A stretch of 64,000 nucleotides of DNA from VFZP01 sp043755595 (GTDB lineage Bacteria > Acidobacteriota > Terriglobia > Bryobacterales > Bryobacteraceae). The first letter of the stretch is position 1, and every line of letters begins with the position of its first letter. Both the position numbers and the translations under genes were made by a program. Below, piece after piece: positions 34,310 to 43,350 of the stretch. The stretch is taken from assembly GCA_043755595.1 (NCBI GenBank), contig JAYUSQ010000294.1:9938-73937 (forward strand), given 5' to 3'. The notes under the pieces are model-generated. The model searched no databases and was not told where the DNA came from. It saw only the letters and a program-made list of their open reading frames with translations.

Positions 34310-36139
34310 ATGCGAAAGTCCTTACTCCTCGCCTCCGCTTTTTGCGTTAGCGCAGTCGCGCAAGGCCCGGAAATCAGGCTCACGCGGGTGGCTTCAGGGC
34401 TCATGAATCCGATCGACCTCCAATCGGCTCGCGACGGCTCTGGCCGCCTGTTCATCGTTCAGCAAGGCGGCGTCATTCGCATCCTGCGCAATGGCGCGCT
34501 GGACGCCGCTCCGTTCCTCAACATCAGCTCCAAAACACGGACCAATGGCGAATGCGGCTTGCTCGGCCTCGCCTTTCCCCCTGGCTTTCGCGACAGCCAT
34601 CGCTTCTATGTGAACTATACGAACCCAGGCTGTACTGAGAGCGTGGTGGGGCGCTATTCGGTCTCGCCAAACGCCGATTCGGCGGACCCCGCTTCCGAGC
34701 AAATCATCCTCCGCCAAGCTCAGCCCTTTCAGAATCACAACGGCGGCGGACTCGCCTTCGGTCCCGATGGCTTCCTCTATATCGGCTTCGGCGACGGCGG
34801 CAGTGGAGGCGACCCACGGAACAATGGCCAGAACGCCGGCGCATGGCTCGGCAAACTCCTGCGCATCGACACCGAATCCGGCGCCAGCCCCTATGCAGTG
34901 CCGCGTTCAAATCCCTTCGCCGGCAACGCGCGGTTTCGCCCGGAAATCTGGGCGCTCGGACTGCGAAATCCGTGGCGGTTTTCCTTCGACCGTGAGACGG
35001 GCGATCTTTGGCTCGGCGACGTCGGCCAGAACCGCGCCGAAGAAGTCGACTTCCAATCGGGTCTCAGCACCGGCGGCGAGAACTACGGTTGGCGCCTGAT
35101 GGAAGGCATGACCTGCTTCAACCCCGCGCAAAATTGCGACCGCACGGGATTGACTTTGCCGGTACACGAATACACGCGCAGCCAAGGCGATGTTTCCATC
35201 ACTGGAGGCTATGTGTATCGTGGCGCCCGCTGGCCGTCGCTGCGCGGAACCTATGTCTACGGCGATTATGCCAGCGGCCGCATCTGGGGCATTCGCCGCG
35301 AGGGGCCGCTCTTCAACAATCGCCTGCTCATCGACAGCAATCTCAATATCTCCACTTTCGGTGAAGACGACGCTGGTGAAATATACGTAACTCACCATGG
35401 GAGCGGTGAGGTCTTTGCCATCGAGGCAGCGGCCGCGCCCAGCTTCACTACACGGTCGATCACCAACGCCGCCAGCTTCGAAATTGGCTTGACTCCCGGT
35501 TCGGCCTCGGTCGTATTTACCGGTGGCGTTCGGCTGCCAGGGGTGACACAAGCACAGGCAATCCCGTTGCCGCGCGAATTGGCCGGGGTTAGGGTTTCAG
35601 TGAATGGCCGCGATGCGCCGCTGTTCGCCGTGGTCAATTCTAACGGACAGGAGCAGGTGAATTTTCAAACGCCTTGGGAAACCGAGAGCCCAACGGCGAG
35701 CGTCGTAGTGACCCGGGATGGCTCGGCCAGTTCACCGGTTGAGGTTGGCGTCCACACGCTGCAGCCCGGCATTTTCGAATGGAACGGCGTCGAGGCGCTC
35801 GTCGTGCGCGCCGCCGACAATTCCCTGGTTACGCCTGCGCGGCCCCTGCGGACCGGCGAGATAGTCTACCTATATTCGACCGGTCTCGGCCCTGTTGACG
35901 CCAATCCCGGCACAGGCAACGCTGGCCCCAGCGCCTCGCTCGCCCGTTCGCGCACCTCCCCTTCGGTCACGATCGACGGGGCGGACTGTGAAGTGTTGTT
36001 CGCCGGTCTCGCCCCAGGCTTCGTGGGCATCTATCAAGTGAACATCCGCGTGCCCGCGTCCGCCCGTAGCGGCCAACGCGAGATGGTGCTCTCATCCGGC
36101 GGTATCCGTAGCAAGCCCGTGCGCGTGACGCTGCAGTGA
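34310..36139 (+). CDS. PQQ-type glucose/sorbosone dehydrogenase with Solibacter C-terminal domain
   Basis: A 609-residue secreted protein (signal MRKSLLLASAFCVSAVAQ; the ATG 10 codons upstream is less signal-like). Residues about 20-370 form a glucose/sorbosone-dehydrogenase six-bladed propeller: GLMNPIDLQSARDGSGRLF, GECGLLGLAFPPGF, HNGGGLAFGPDGFLYIGFGD, ALGLRNPWRFSFD, GQNRAEEVDF, GGYVYRG. The remaining 235 residues are a TIGR03437-like domain (VYLYSTGLGPVDANPGTG, GLAPGFVGIYQVNIRVP). It probably oxidises sugars in the periplasm with PQQ. A decayed copy of its 3' end is seen at 38072-38228. Confidence 0.88.
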   Translation: MRKSLLLASAFCVSAVAQGPEIRLTRVASGLMNPIDLQSARDGSGRLFIVQQGGVIRILRNGALDAAPFLNISSKTRTNGECGLLGLAFPPGFRDSHRFYVNYTNPGCTESVVGRYSVSPNADSADPASEQIILRQAQPFQNHNGGGLAFGPDGFLYIGFGDGGSGGDPRNNGQNAGAWLGKLLRIDTESGASPYAVPRSNPFAGNARFRPEIWALGLRNPWRFSFDRETGDLWLGDVGQNRAEEVDFQSGLSTGGENYGWRLMEGMTCFNPAQNCDRTGLTLPVHEYTRSQGDVSITGGYVYRGARWPSLRGTYVYGDYASGRIWGIRREGPLFNNRLLIDSNLNISTFGEDDAGEIYVTHHGSGEVFAIEAAAAPSFTTRSITNAASFEIGLTPGSASVVFTGGVRLPGVTQAQAIPLPRELAGVRVSVNGRDAPLFAVVNSNGQEQVNFQTPWETESPTASVVVTRDGSASSPVEVGVHTLQPGIFEWNGVEALVVRAADNSLVTPARPLRTGEIVYLYSTGLGPVDANPGTGNAGPSASLARSRTSPSVTIDGADCEVLFAGLAPGFVGIYQVNIRVPASARSGQREMVLSSGGIRSKPVRVTLQ

Positions 36140-36177
36140 CTCGCGGGAGGGTGGCCTCCGGCTCCTATGGAGAGGCC

Positions 36178-36568
36178 ATGACGAGTAACAAGTTTGAATA
36201 TCTGCTCTCGCGCCGTGTCGACGTGTTGGTGGTGGCGGCTTCGATCTCCGATCCTGCCTCAGTCGCCTCTCTCGCCGGAGGCGGCGGGCCCGTAGTTCAT
36301 AGGATCGCCGCTTTGACGGCATGAACGCCAACTTCGTGGGCGTGGATGACGAGTTAGTGGGACGCCTGGCGACGCAGCATTTGAGTGACCAGGGCTGCCG
36401 CCGGATCGCCGGCAATGGGCGCGATGCAGGCGATCTTCGACGCAGGCCTGAGGGTTCCCCGAAACTTGGCCGTCGCCAATTGCGGCACTGTGCGATACGC
36501 CATATGCCTTCGAGTTCCGCTCACTTCTGTCGATCGGAACTAAGCCGGTGATCCGGGAGTCTAGCTCG
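36178..36568 (+). pseudogene. Decayed partial copy of the LacI-family regulator
   Basis: The sequence after ATG 36178, which follows GGAGAGG as in the intact gene, encodes FEYLLSRRVDVLVVAASISDPASVASL and then, in another frame, MNANFVGVDDELVGRLATQHL. A later stretch (36417-36540) parallels the intact gene's AMQAIFDAGLRVPQ to TSIDQN region, and 36548-36568 matches its VIRESS end. The DNA-binding domain and several internal parts are deleted. The intact paralogue is at 39669-40712. This is clear gene decay after duplication. Confidence 0.85.
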
Positions 36569-36811
36569 CAGGAGAGATGGCTCCTCACCCAAACCTGGCA
36601 TCCGCCAGTGAGGGTGAAATGATCGGACCTGCAAAATCACGATTTGTTGGCGGCGAGAAATTCAAGGAATCAGTACTCGATCTGTTCGCCAACGGGACCG
36701 CAGGGCCATCCACAAATTCCGAATCCGCTGCTATGCTGAGTAGAAACTACGTCAAGAGACTACGTCAAGAGACAGGACATTCGATATCCAACCGGATATC
36801 ATGGAGGGCTT

Positions 36812-37789
36812 GTGAGCGACTACGCTGAAGGCGCGTACCTGGAATTCAAAGCCGATGGAACCACCCATCGCTTCACGCTAGCCACGGTCTGCCAAATCGG
36901 CAGGAGCGCCAACAGCCATTTGGTGCTTGGCGGCGAAATGGTGTCGCGCCAACACGCGATGCTGCAACGGTCCGATGGCGGCCAGTTCTACATCACCGAC
37001 CTCGGCAGCAGCAATGGCACGCTTGTGAACGGGGTGCGTATTTCCGTGCCGACGATTCTGTCGCCGGGTGACCAAGTCACCGTCGGCATTCACAAACTAG
37101 TGCTCTGCCAAACGACCGCCGCTCCTGCGCCGGAAATCAAGAAATGCGACATGACGATGACGTCCATGTCGGTCGAGCAGAAATTCGTTACGGTCCTGGT
37201 CGTCGACATCCGCGGCTTCACAGGCCTCGCCCAGCGCATTGATCCGAATATTTTGGCGCAAGCCACTGGAACTTGGTTTCGCGACAGCGGACGCCTTCTG
37301 CAGGAGCGGGGCGCTTGGGCTCAGAAATACATCGGCGACGCGATCATGGCTGTCTGGCAGCATCGGGGCTTAGCCCCTGCGAAGGAAGAATTTTATCCGA
37401 TCCTCGACGGCCTCTGCCGGCTGTCGGAGGTTGCAAGCCGTTTGCAGAGCCAGTTTCAATTGCAGGAACCAATTCTCATCGGCGCCGGAATCAACTCCGG
37501 CTTCGCTTCGGTAGGGAACGTGGGCAGCGCCGCGACTGCCGACTACACCGCGCTCGGCGATGTAGTGAACAAGGCCTTTCGCCTGGAAGCGGCGACCAGG
37601 ACCGAACGCTGCGACTTGCTGATCGGCAAAGACACCCAGGTCTGGTTGGCTTCCGGCTCCAGCGCTCTCACCCGCTTCGAGCAGTGCCCCGTGATCCTCA
37701 AAGGGTACACCGAGTTGGAGACCGCCTATCGGTGCCAGATGGACGCGGTCGAGGAGTTCTTGCAGGGGCGATCGTTAGTTACAAGGTGA
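36812..37789 (+). CDS. FHA domain-adenylate/guanylate cyclase fusion
   Basis: A 325-residue cytosolic protein. The N-terminal FHA domain shows IGRSANSHL, VSRQHAML and GSSNGTLVNG (residues about 29-75). The class III nucleotide cyclase domain follows with metal aspartates in VVDIRGFT (Asp132) and KYIGDAIMAVW (Asp176) and the transition-state segment DYTALGDVVNKAFRLEAATR. The Lys before YIGD and the Asp in TADY suit ATP as substrate. GTG start at 36812 with GGAGGG just upstream. It probably makes cAMP under control of a phosphothreonine protein. It stands alone among gene fragments. Confidence 0.9.
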   Translation: MSDYAEGAYLEFKADGTTHRFTLATVCQIGRSANSHLVLGGEMVSRQHAMLQRSDGGQFYITDLGSSNGTLVNGVRISVPTILSPGDQVTVGIHKLVLCQTTAAPAPEIKKCDMTMTSMSVEQKFVTVLVVDIRGFTGLAQRIDPNILAQATGTWFRDSGRLLQERGAWAQKYIGDAIMAVWQHRGLAPAKEEFYPILDGLCRLSEVASRLQSQFQLQEPILIGAGINSGFASVGNVGSAATADYTALGDVVNKAFRLEAATRTERCDLLIGKDTQVWLASGSSALTRFEQCPVILKGYTELETAYRCQMDAVEEFLQGRSLVTR

Positions 37790-37985
37790 GCCCTGTGTGG
37801 GAGGCTGCAGCGTGCCATACTGGCTGCCCAAAGCTTCGTCCGCAATTCCTTGATCTTTCCCTCTTCGTCGGCGGGTGGACAATGGTTCATGCATAGCGGC
37901 TTGCTGTTCCATCCACGCTGTCGCATTCTGCCCCAGGCTTCCTCGTTCATCCCCCTCTTAAAGTAACCCAGTCGGCAGCTGCTTG

Positions 37986-38047
37986 TTGTGGATCTGATCG
38001 GGGAAGTAGGCGTCCGAACTGGCGGCGTCTGGATAGCCGCCCTGATG
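37986..38047 (-). pseudogene. Inverted fragment of a sulfatase gene
   Basis: On the minus strand this stretch encodes GGYPDAASSDAYFPDQIH, nearly identical to GAYPDAASWDAYFPDQIH of the intact sulfatase at 38237-39646. The fragment is in the opposite orientation to that gene and ends shortly after at a stop. Only about 20 codons are recognisable. A short minus-strand reading frame at 37726-37950 follows it, but I do not recognise it. Confidence 0.8.
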
Positions 38048-38071
38048 ACCCTACCCTCCCAAGCGCGCCTC

Positions 38072-38228
38072 CTGCGGACTCGGCGAGTTAGTCTACTTTT
38101 ACGTCTACGGGCCTCCGTCCAGTGGATGCGGATCCGGGTGGCGGCGTCCGCGCGAAGTGGCCAAACGCGAAATGGTTCTGTCGGCAGGTGGAGTGCGTGG
38201 CAAAGCTGCGCGCATTACGCTACAGTGA
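38072..38228 (+). pseudogene. Orphan 3' remnant of a TIGR03437-type secreted protein gene
   Basis: The stretch parallels 35848-36137 of the sugar dehydrogenase gene. It has CTGCGGACTCGGCGAG and TAGTCTACTT, then RIRVAASARSG, EMVLSAGGVRGK and an end matching VTLQ-stop. There are small indels and a large internal deletion. It ends at TGA 38226-38228, 8 bp before the sulfatase start. The dehydrogenase part is absent. Confidence 0.8.
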
Positions 38229-38236
38229 CATGATCG

Positions 38237-39646
38237 ATGCTTTCCCGCCGACACTTCGCCGCCACTAGTTTAGGAGCCGCCGCCGCTTCGAGGGCGCACG
38301 CCGCCGCCGCCAAGCCAAACATCTTGATGATCGCCGTGGACGATCTGAACGACTGGGTCGGCTGCCTGGGCGGGCATCCGCAAGCGCGCACTCCGAATCT
38401 CGACAAGTTGGCCGCGCGCGGTCTGCTGTTCACCAACACTCACTGCAGCGCTCCACTCTGCAATCCTTCCCGCGCCTCGTTGATGACCGGGATCCTGCCT
38501 TCGACCTCAGGCATCTACGATAACGGCCAACCTTGGCGAAAATCGCCGGCGCTTGCCAAGGCTGTGACGATCACCCAACACTTCCGGGCCAACGGCTATC
38601 GCGTATTGGGCGGAGGCAAGATCTATCACGGCGCCTATCCGGACGCCGCCAGTTGGGACGCCTACTTCCCCGATCAGATCCATACCAAGCCGCAGGACCC
38701 TGCCCCTGCCAAGCTACCCGCCAACGGCATTCCCAATACTGGCAACCTTGACTGGGGTCCACTCAACGTGGCCGATTCGAAGATGGGAGACACGCAAGTG
38801 GTCGATTGGGCGTTGGGCGAGTTGAATCGCGTCCAGGCCCAACCCTTGTTCCTCGGTTGCGGCTTGTTCCGTCCGCATTTGCCCTGGTACGTCCCCGCCA
38901 AGTATTTCGACCTTTTCCCGCTCAACTCGATCATCCTGCCGAAGGTCCTTCCCAACGATTTGGACGACGTTCCTCCGATCGCGGTTCAGTTCGCCAAGCC
39001 GCGCGGAGACCATGCCGGCATCACCGGACACAACAAGTGGAAAGAGGCGGTGCAAGCGTACCTTGCCGCCATCGCTTTCATGGATGGACAACTCGGCCGG
39101 CTGATCGATGGCTTTGATCGCAGCCCGCGGGCGCAGGATACTCATATAGTGCTGTGGAGCGATCACGGCTGGCACCTGGGCGAGAAGCTTCACTGGCGCA
39201 AATTTTCACTGTGGGAAGAGTCGACGCGCAACGTATTTCTAACCGTAGCGCCGGGCGTCGCCAAGCCAGGCACGCGCTGTAACCGGCCAGTGAGCCTGCT
39301 CGATCTCTACCCCACGCTGAACGAACTCTGCGGACTGCCGGCGCGCCGCGAACTCGAAGGCCGCAGCTTGATGCCGTTGCTACGGAACCCCTCGCTGGAA
39401 TCGTGGGATGCTCCGGTTCTAACCACTTACTTCCAGAACAATCATTCGCTCCGGGACCAGCGGTGGCGTTATACGCGCTACTCCGAAGGCGGCGAAGAAC
39501 TCTATGACCGTCAAGCGGACCCGATGGAATGGACCAACCTCGCCGGCCGCGCCGAGTATGCCGGCGTCAAGGCTGATCTGTCGCGCTGGCTTCCTAAAGT
39601 GAACGCAGCTCCGTCTATCCACGCCAAGGGACTCGCCGAAGAATAG
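38237..39646 (+). CDS. Secreted sulfatase (iduronate-2-sulfatase-like)
   Basis: A 469-residue exported protein with a Tat-like leader (MLSRRHFAATSLGAAAA). Metal-binding DD at 35-36 (IAVDDLNDWVGC) and the formylglycine motif C75-NPSR-A are present. Further metal and active-site regions are LFLGCGLFRPHLPWYVP, WSDHGWHLGEKLHW and NVFLTVAPG. The closest recognised relatives are iduronate-2-sulfatase-type enzymes acting on sulfated glycans. It needs a formylglycine-generating enzyme, not seen in this window. It is followed after 22 bp by the LacI regulator, which may control it. Confidence 0.92.
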   Translation: MLSRRHFAATSLGAAAASRAHAAAAKPNILMIAVDDLNDWVGCLGGHPQARTPNLDKLAARGLLFTNTHCSAPLCNPSRASLMTGILPSTSGIYDNGQPWRKSPALAKAVTITQHFRANGYRVLGGGKIYHGAYPDAASWDAYFPDQIHTKPQDPAPAKLPANGIPNTGNLDWGPLNVADSKMGDTQVVDWALGELNRVQAQPLFLGCGLFRPHLPWYVPAKYFDLFPLNSIILPKVLPNDLDDVPPIAVQFAKPRGDHAGITGHNKWKEAVQAYLAAIAFMDGQLGRLIDGFDRSPRAQDTHIVLWSDHGWHLGEKLHWRKFSLWEESTRNVFLTVAPGVAKPGTRCNRPVSLLDLYPTLNELCGLPARRELEGRSLMPLLRNPSLESWDAPVLTTYFQNNHSLRDQRWRYTRYSEGGEELYDRQADPMEWTNLAGRAEYAGVKADLSRWLPKVNAAPSIHAKGLAEE

Positions 39647-39668
39647 TGGGCTGTACCATGGAGAGGTC

Positions 39669-40712
39669 ATGAACGCGCCTCCACCGTCTCCCGACCCGCG
39701 TAGGCCGCCAGTGCGGATGAAGGACATCGCACGTGACTTAGGCTTATCCGTCGTCACGGTATCTAAAGTATTCCGCGGACATCACGATATCGGTCCAGAG
39801 ACGCGGCAGCGCGTTCTCGCCCGCATCAAGGAGCTCAACTACCAACCGAATCCAGCGGCGCGTTCGTTGGCCACCGGCCGCAGCTACTTCATGGGCCTGA
39901 TCGTGCCCGATCTGGTTCACTCGTTTTTTAGCGAATTGGCTAAGCATCTGGCAGGTGTGCTTCGTGCCAGTGGTTATTCATTGCTGCTTTCTTCATCGGA
40001 AGAAGACACGAACCTGGAACTGCGCGAGTTCGATTATCTGTTATCGCGGCGCGTGGACGTGTTATTGGTGGCGGCTTCCATCTCCGACCCCGCCGCAGTT
40101 GCCTCGCTCAACGCGGGTGACGTACCTCTCATTTTCGTCGATCGCCGCTTTGAAGGCATGCACGCCAACTTCGTGGGGGTCGATGACGAGTTAGTAGGAC
40201 GCATCGCGACTGAACATTTGATCGAACAGGGCTGCCGCCGGATCGCCGTCATCACCGCTGCCATGCGGACCGCACAAATGCGTCTCGAAGGATACCGGCA
40301 GGCACTCGCCGCCGCTGGCATAGCCTTTGATCCGTCGCTGGTGGCCACACGCCTCCACGGCGACGATGCCGCTGACGAGACTGGCTACGCGGCCATGAAA
40401 CATCTGCTGGAATCGGGCCCCAGGCCGGACGCGGTCTTCTGCCACAACGACCCTACCGCCATGGGCGCGATGCAAGCGATTTTCGATGCCGGTCTGCGGG
40501 TTCCCCAAGACGTGGCGGTTGCCGGTTGCGGCAATGTCCGATACGCGAAATGCCTCCGCGTGCCGCTGACCTCGATCGATCAAAACTGCCGCGGCATCGG
40601 CGAAGAGGCCGGCAGGCTGGCGTTGAGTCTGGCTTCGAAACCGGGACGCCGCCCCCGCACCGTGCTGATGGAACCGAAGCTGGTGATCCGAGAGTCCAGC
40701 TTGCGGAAGTAA
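39669..40712 (+). CDS. LacI-family transcriptional regulator
   Basis: A 347-residue regulator. The N-terminal helix-turn-helix is VRMKDIARDLGLSVVTVSKV, followed by the hinge helix NYQPNPAARSLATG. The rest is a periplasmic-binding-protein-like sensor domain (YFMGLIVPDLVHSFFSELA, VDVLLVAASISDP, PDAVFCHNDPTAMGAMQAI). The ATG has GGAGAGG 6 bp upstream. The adjoining sulfatase suggests control of sulfated-sugar use. A decayed second copy lies at 36178-36568. Confidence 0.93.
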   Translation: MNAPPPSPDPRRPPVRMKDIARDLGLSVVTVSKVFRGHHDIGPETRQRVLARIKELNYQPNPAARSLATGRSYFMGLIVPDLVHSFFSELAKHLAGVLRASGYSLLLSSSEEDTNLELREFDYLLSRRVDVLLVAASISDPAAVASLNAGDVPLIFVDRRFEGMHANFVGVDDELVGRIATEHLIEQGCRRIAVITAAMRTAQMRLEGYRQALAAAGIAFDPSLVATRLHGDDAADETGYAAMKHLLESGPRPDAVFCHNDPTAMGAMQAIFDAGLRVPQDVAVAGCGNVRYAKCLRVPLTSIDQNCRGIGEEAGRLALSLASKPGRRPRTVLMEPKLVIRESSLRK

Positions 40713-40754
40713 GAGCCGAATCGTATCGGCACAGTGCGATAAACTGCGGGAATC

Positions 40755-42047
40755 ATGACATTGACAATGACGACGAAGGCAATGATCCATCGCCGGGCGC
40801 TCGCCCTGCTTTGCGCGATGCCGATGCTGGCTCCTGCGGCGAATCTGCCGGTGGCGGGGAAGGCCGAGGAACTGGGTTTTTCCAGCGACCGGCTCAGGCG
40901 GATTCACGAGACCATACAACAGCACATTACTGCACACGACATCACCGGGGCGGTGACACTGGTGATGCGCAAAGGGCGCCTCGCGCATTTTGAGGCGCAT
41001 GGAATGGCCGACGTCGAGTCGAAAAAGCCTATGACGAAGGATGCGCTGTTCCGGATCTGGTCGATGTCGAAGCCAGTGACCGGAGTTGCGATTCTGATGC
41101 TCATGGAAGAAGGCAAGGTCCGGCTGAACGATCCCGTCTCGCGATTTATTCCCGAATTCAAAGGCATGAAAGTCGCGATGCTGCAGCAGAGCGAAGGCGG
41201 GGCGCCGCCGGCGCCTTCTGCTAGAGTCGAGTTTTCGACCATAGACGCCAAGCGCGAAATCACGATTCAGGATCTGCTCACGCATGTCTCGGGGCTCGGG
41301 TCCGGCCGGGCCAGCGGCGCGGAGATTGCTAAGCTGACCGACACCAAACGCATTGGCAAAACGTTGGCCGACGTGATTCCCTTGTGGGGAAGGACGCCGC
41401 TCGACTTTCAGCCAGGGTCACGTTACACCTATAGCCCGCTGGCGGCGTTCGACACACTCGGCCGCTTGGTGGAGATCGCCTCGGGCATGCCTTTTGACCG
41501 GTTTCTGCGCGAGCGCATCTTCGATCCGCTTGGCATCAAAGAAGCCTTCTTCGTACCGGCCAACGAAGCGCAGCGAGCGCGAATTCCCACCGTCTATCAC
41601 CGGGCCGATGGAGCTTTGAAGGCGACCAAGGCGATCAACGAACTGTTTGAGCCCACCTACTTCTCCGGCGGCGGCGGATTGATGGCGACCACCGAAGAAT
41701 ACGCAAAGTTTGGAGCGATGCTGGCGGCGGGCGGCATTTGGAATGGCAAGCGGCTGCTGAGCCCGAAAACGGTCGAGTTGATGGGGTCCGTGTTCGTACC
41801 CGATACGTTGCCCGGTCGCGAGCCGGGGCGGGGTTATGGGTTGAGCGTGCAGGTGGTGAACGATCCGGTGCGCGCCGGCTACCGTGTGGGAGAGGGCGCC
41901 TTCGGTTGGGATGGCGCCTACGGCACGCACTTCTGGGTGGACCCGAAAGAAAAGATCGTGGGCTTGATGATGATCCAGGTGGACAACTCCAACCGGCAGT
42001 TGGACCGCGATTTTGAGAACGCGGTCATGCAGGCCGTAGTCGAGTAA
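40755..42047 (+). CDS. Serine hydrolase of the class C beta-lactamase family
   Basis: A 430-residue exported protein (leader MTLTMTTKAMIHRRALALLC...). The catalytic SxxK motif is S103-MS-K106 in IWSMSKPVTG; the second motif is YTYSPLAAFDTLG, a Y-S-P variant of YxN that is common in the esterase branch. Later conserved stretches are LLTHVSGLG, YFSGGGGLMATTEEYAKF and FGWDGAYGTHFWVDP. It is most likely an esterase or D-aminopeptidase rather than a resistance enzyme. Confidence 0.88.
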   Translation: MTLTMTTKAMIHRRALALLCAMPMLAPAANLPVAGKAEELGFSSDRLRRIHETIQQHITAHDITGAVTLVMRKGRLAHFEAHGMADVESKKPMTKDALFRIWSMSKPVTGVAILMLMEEGKVRLNDPVSRFIPEFKGMKVAMLQQSEGGAPPAPSARVEFSTIDAKREITIQDLLTHVSGLGSGRASGAEIAKLTDTKRIGKTLADVIPLWGRTPLDFQPGSRYTYSPLAAFDTLGRLVEIASGMPFDRFLRERIFDPLGIKEAFFVPANEAQRARIPTVYHRADGALKATKAINELFEPTYFSGGGGLMATTEEYAKFGAMLAAGGIWNGKRLLSPKTVELMGSVFVPDTLPGREPGRGYGLSVQVVNDPVRAGYRVGEGAFGWDGAYGTHFWVDPKEKIVGLMMIQVDNSNRQLDRDFENAVMQAVVE

Positions 42048-42066
42048 TCACGGAGAGTCTCAGCGC

Positions 42067-43302
42067 TCAGTCCAATCTCTTTCCATCCGTTCCCCATCCT
42101 TTGGTGCAGAAGTGAGAAGCGCTCGAAGCCTGATACCGTACCTTGGCGAGCTCTGGAGTCTCCAGCTTCTGGTAGCCGCGGATGCGAGACTCAAGGGCGA
42201 AGTCCAACACGCCGCTGGTCATCAACGTTCGCTCCACAGGGTACGGCGCCTTGCCCGTCTCGAACATGATCTCGATATTCTTTACCAGGCATCCGAAATG
42301 ATGGTGGGGCCGGTAATTCTGCAGGTCCATCAGGGTCGTGACCGGCGTCGATTGGCCGTCCACATCAATCGCAACCGTGAAGTCTTCCAGCAGTCCCGTC
42401 ATCAGAAACGCCGCTGCGGAAAGCCCATCGGCGTAGTCCACGATGAACACCGCAGGCGACTTTACCTGTTGCCTCATATTGCCCTGCTTGCGGGTGTTGC
42501 TCCGCAGCAGCGCGGCTTCAAACAGCCGCTTCACCCAGCCGTTGTTCTCGATGTAATTCCAGCAGTCCTGGTTCTCCAGGCACTGAACTGAGCGCACGCC
42601 CGTTTCTCCGCCCTTGCGCCGCTCCACCATACATTGCAGCGCCTCAAGCACATGAAAGCCGTAGATGTCGAGCCCGCTGTAGGAAATGGCGACCGCATGT
42701 TTATACCCAGCCCCGAACGGAGCGTCGATGGCGGGTTCGCGCCGCGCCACGGGCGCCGATGATCCGGCGAGCATCGGAAAGTGCAGCTCCCGTGAAATCT
42801 CCACCATCCGGCGCGCCTGCCGGAAGTTCCAGGACAGGTGTTTATCGTTGAACACCGGAACGGATCGTCGGCTCTGGCGGAACACGTCGGTAATCTTGAG
42901 AAACATCTCGAAGCGTGGATAAAGCGTCTGTTGCTTGTCGTTCATCGGATAGTCGCCGTGCTCTCCAATGAGCAGGACGCCATCCACCGCCAGCTTTTCG
43001 CCCCCCAGCGTCAGCGCTTCCTCCACGGTGCGAAAAATCGGCGTCTTGTACTTGGCTGCGCGCTCGCGGCTCATGTCGTTCTTGGGGACGTGTTCGGTGA
43101 AGATCGAGACGATCTTCGAGCGCGGATAAGGCGGTTGGTCGTCCTGATTGTAGCCTTCCAGATACTTGCCCACCACCACGTCGGCATGAGAGCCGCTCCA
43201 ATACTCGGTGATGATCGCGGCGATCTTTTTGGGTTCAACGGCGGCGGCGGGGAGATAGGCGGCCGAGGCGCCGGAAGCGGCAATGAATGTTCTTCGGTTC
43301 AT
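42067..43302 (-). CDS. Tat-exported protein of unknown function
   Basis: A 411-residue protein with a twin-arginine leader (MNRRTFIAASGASAAYLPAAA). The start of the mature part is IAAIITEYWSGSHADVVVGK, and further on DGVLLIGEHGDYPMNDKQQTLYPRFEMF. It resembles secreted proteins that are common in Acidobacteriota and Planctomycetota, often beside sulfatases and oxidoreductases, but I cannot assign a reaction. Many His, Tyr and Asp residues (RPHHHFGCLVKN) may form a metal site. It is separated by about 50 bp from the chimeric gene upstream of it. Confidence 0.75.
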   Translation of the reverse strand: MNRRTFIAASGASAAYLPAAAVEPKKIAAIITEYWSGSHADVVVGKYLEGYNQDDQPPYPRSKIVSIFTEHVPKNDMSRERAAKYKTPIFRTVEEALTLGGEKLAVDGVLLIGEHGDYPMNDKQQTLYPRFEMFLKITDVFRQSRRSVPVFNDKHLSWNFRQARRMVEISRELHFPMLAGSSAPVARREPAIDAPFGAGYKHAVAISYSGLDIYGFHVLEALQCMVERRKGGETGVRSVQCLENQDCWNYIENNGWVKRLFEAALLRSNTRKQGNMRQQVKSPAVFIVDYADGLSAAAFLMTGLLEDFTVAIDVDGQSTPVTTLMDLQNYRPHHHFGCLVKNIEIMFETGKAPYPVERTLMTSGVLDFALESRIRGYQKLETPELAKVRYQASSASHFCTKGWGTDGKRLD

Positions 43303-43350
43303 CTTGTGTTGCCACCTGACATTCTACGCGGAGTCATCCGCCGTTGGGCT

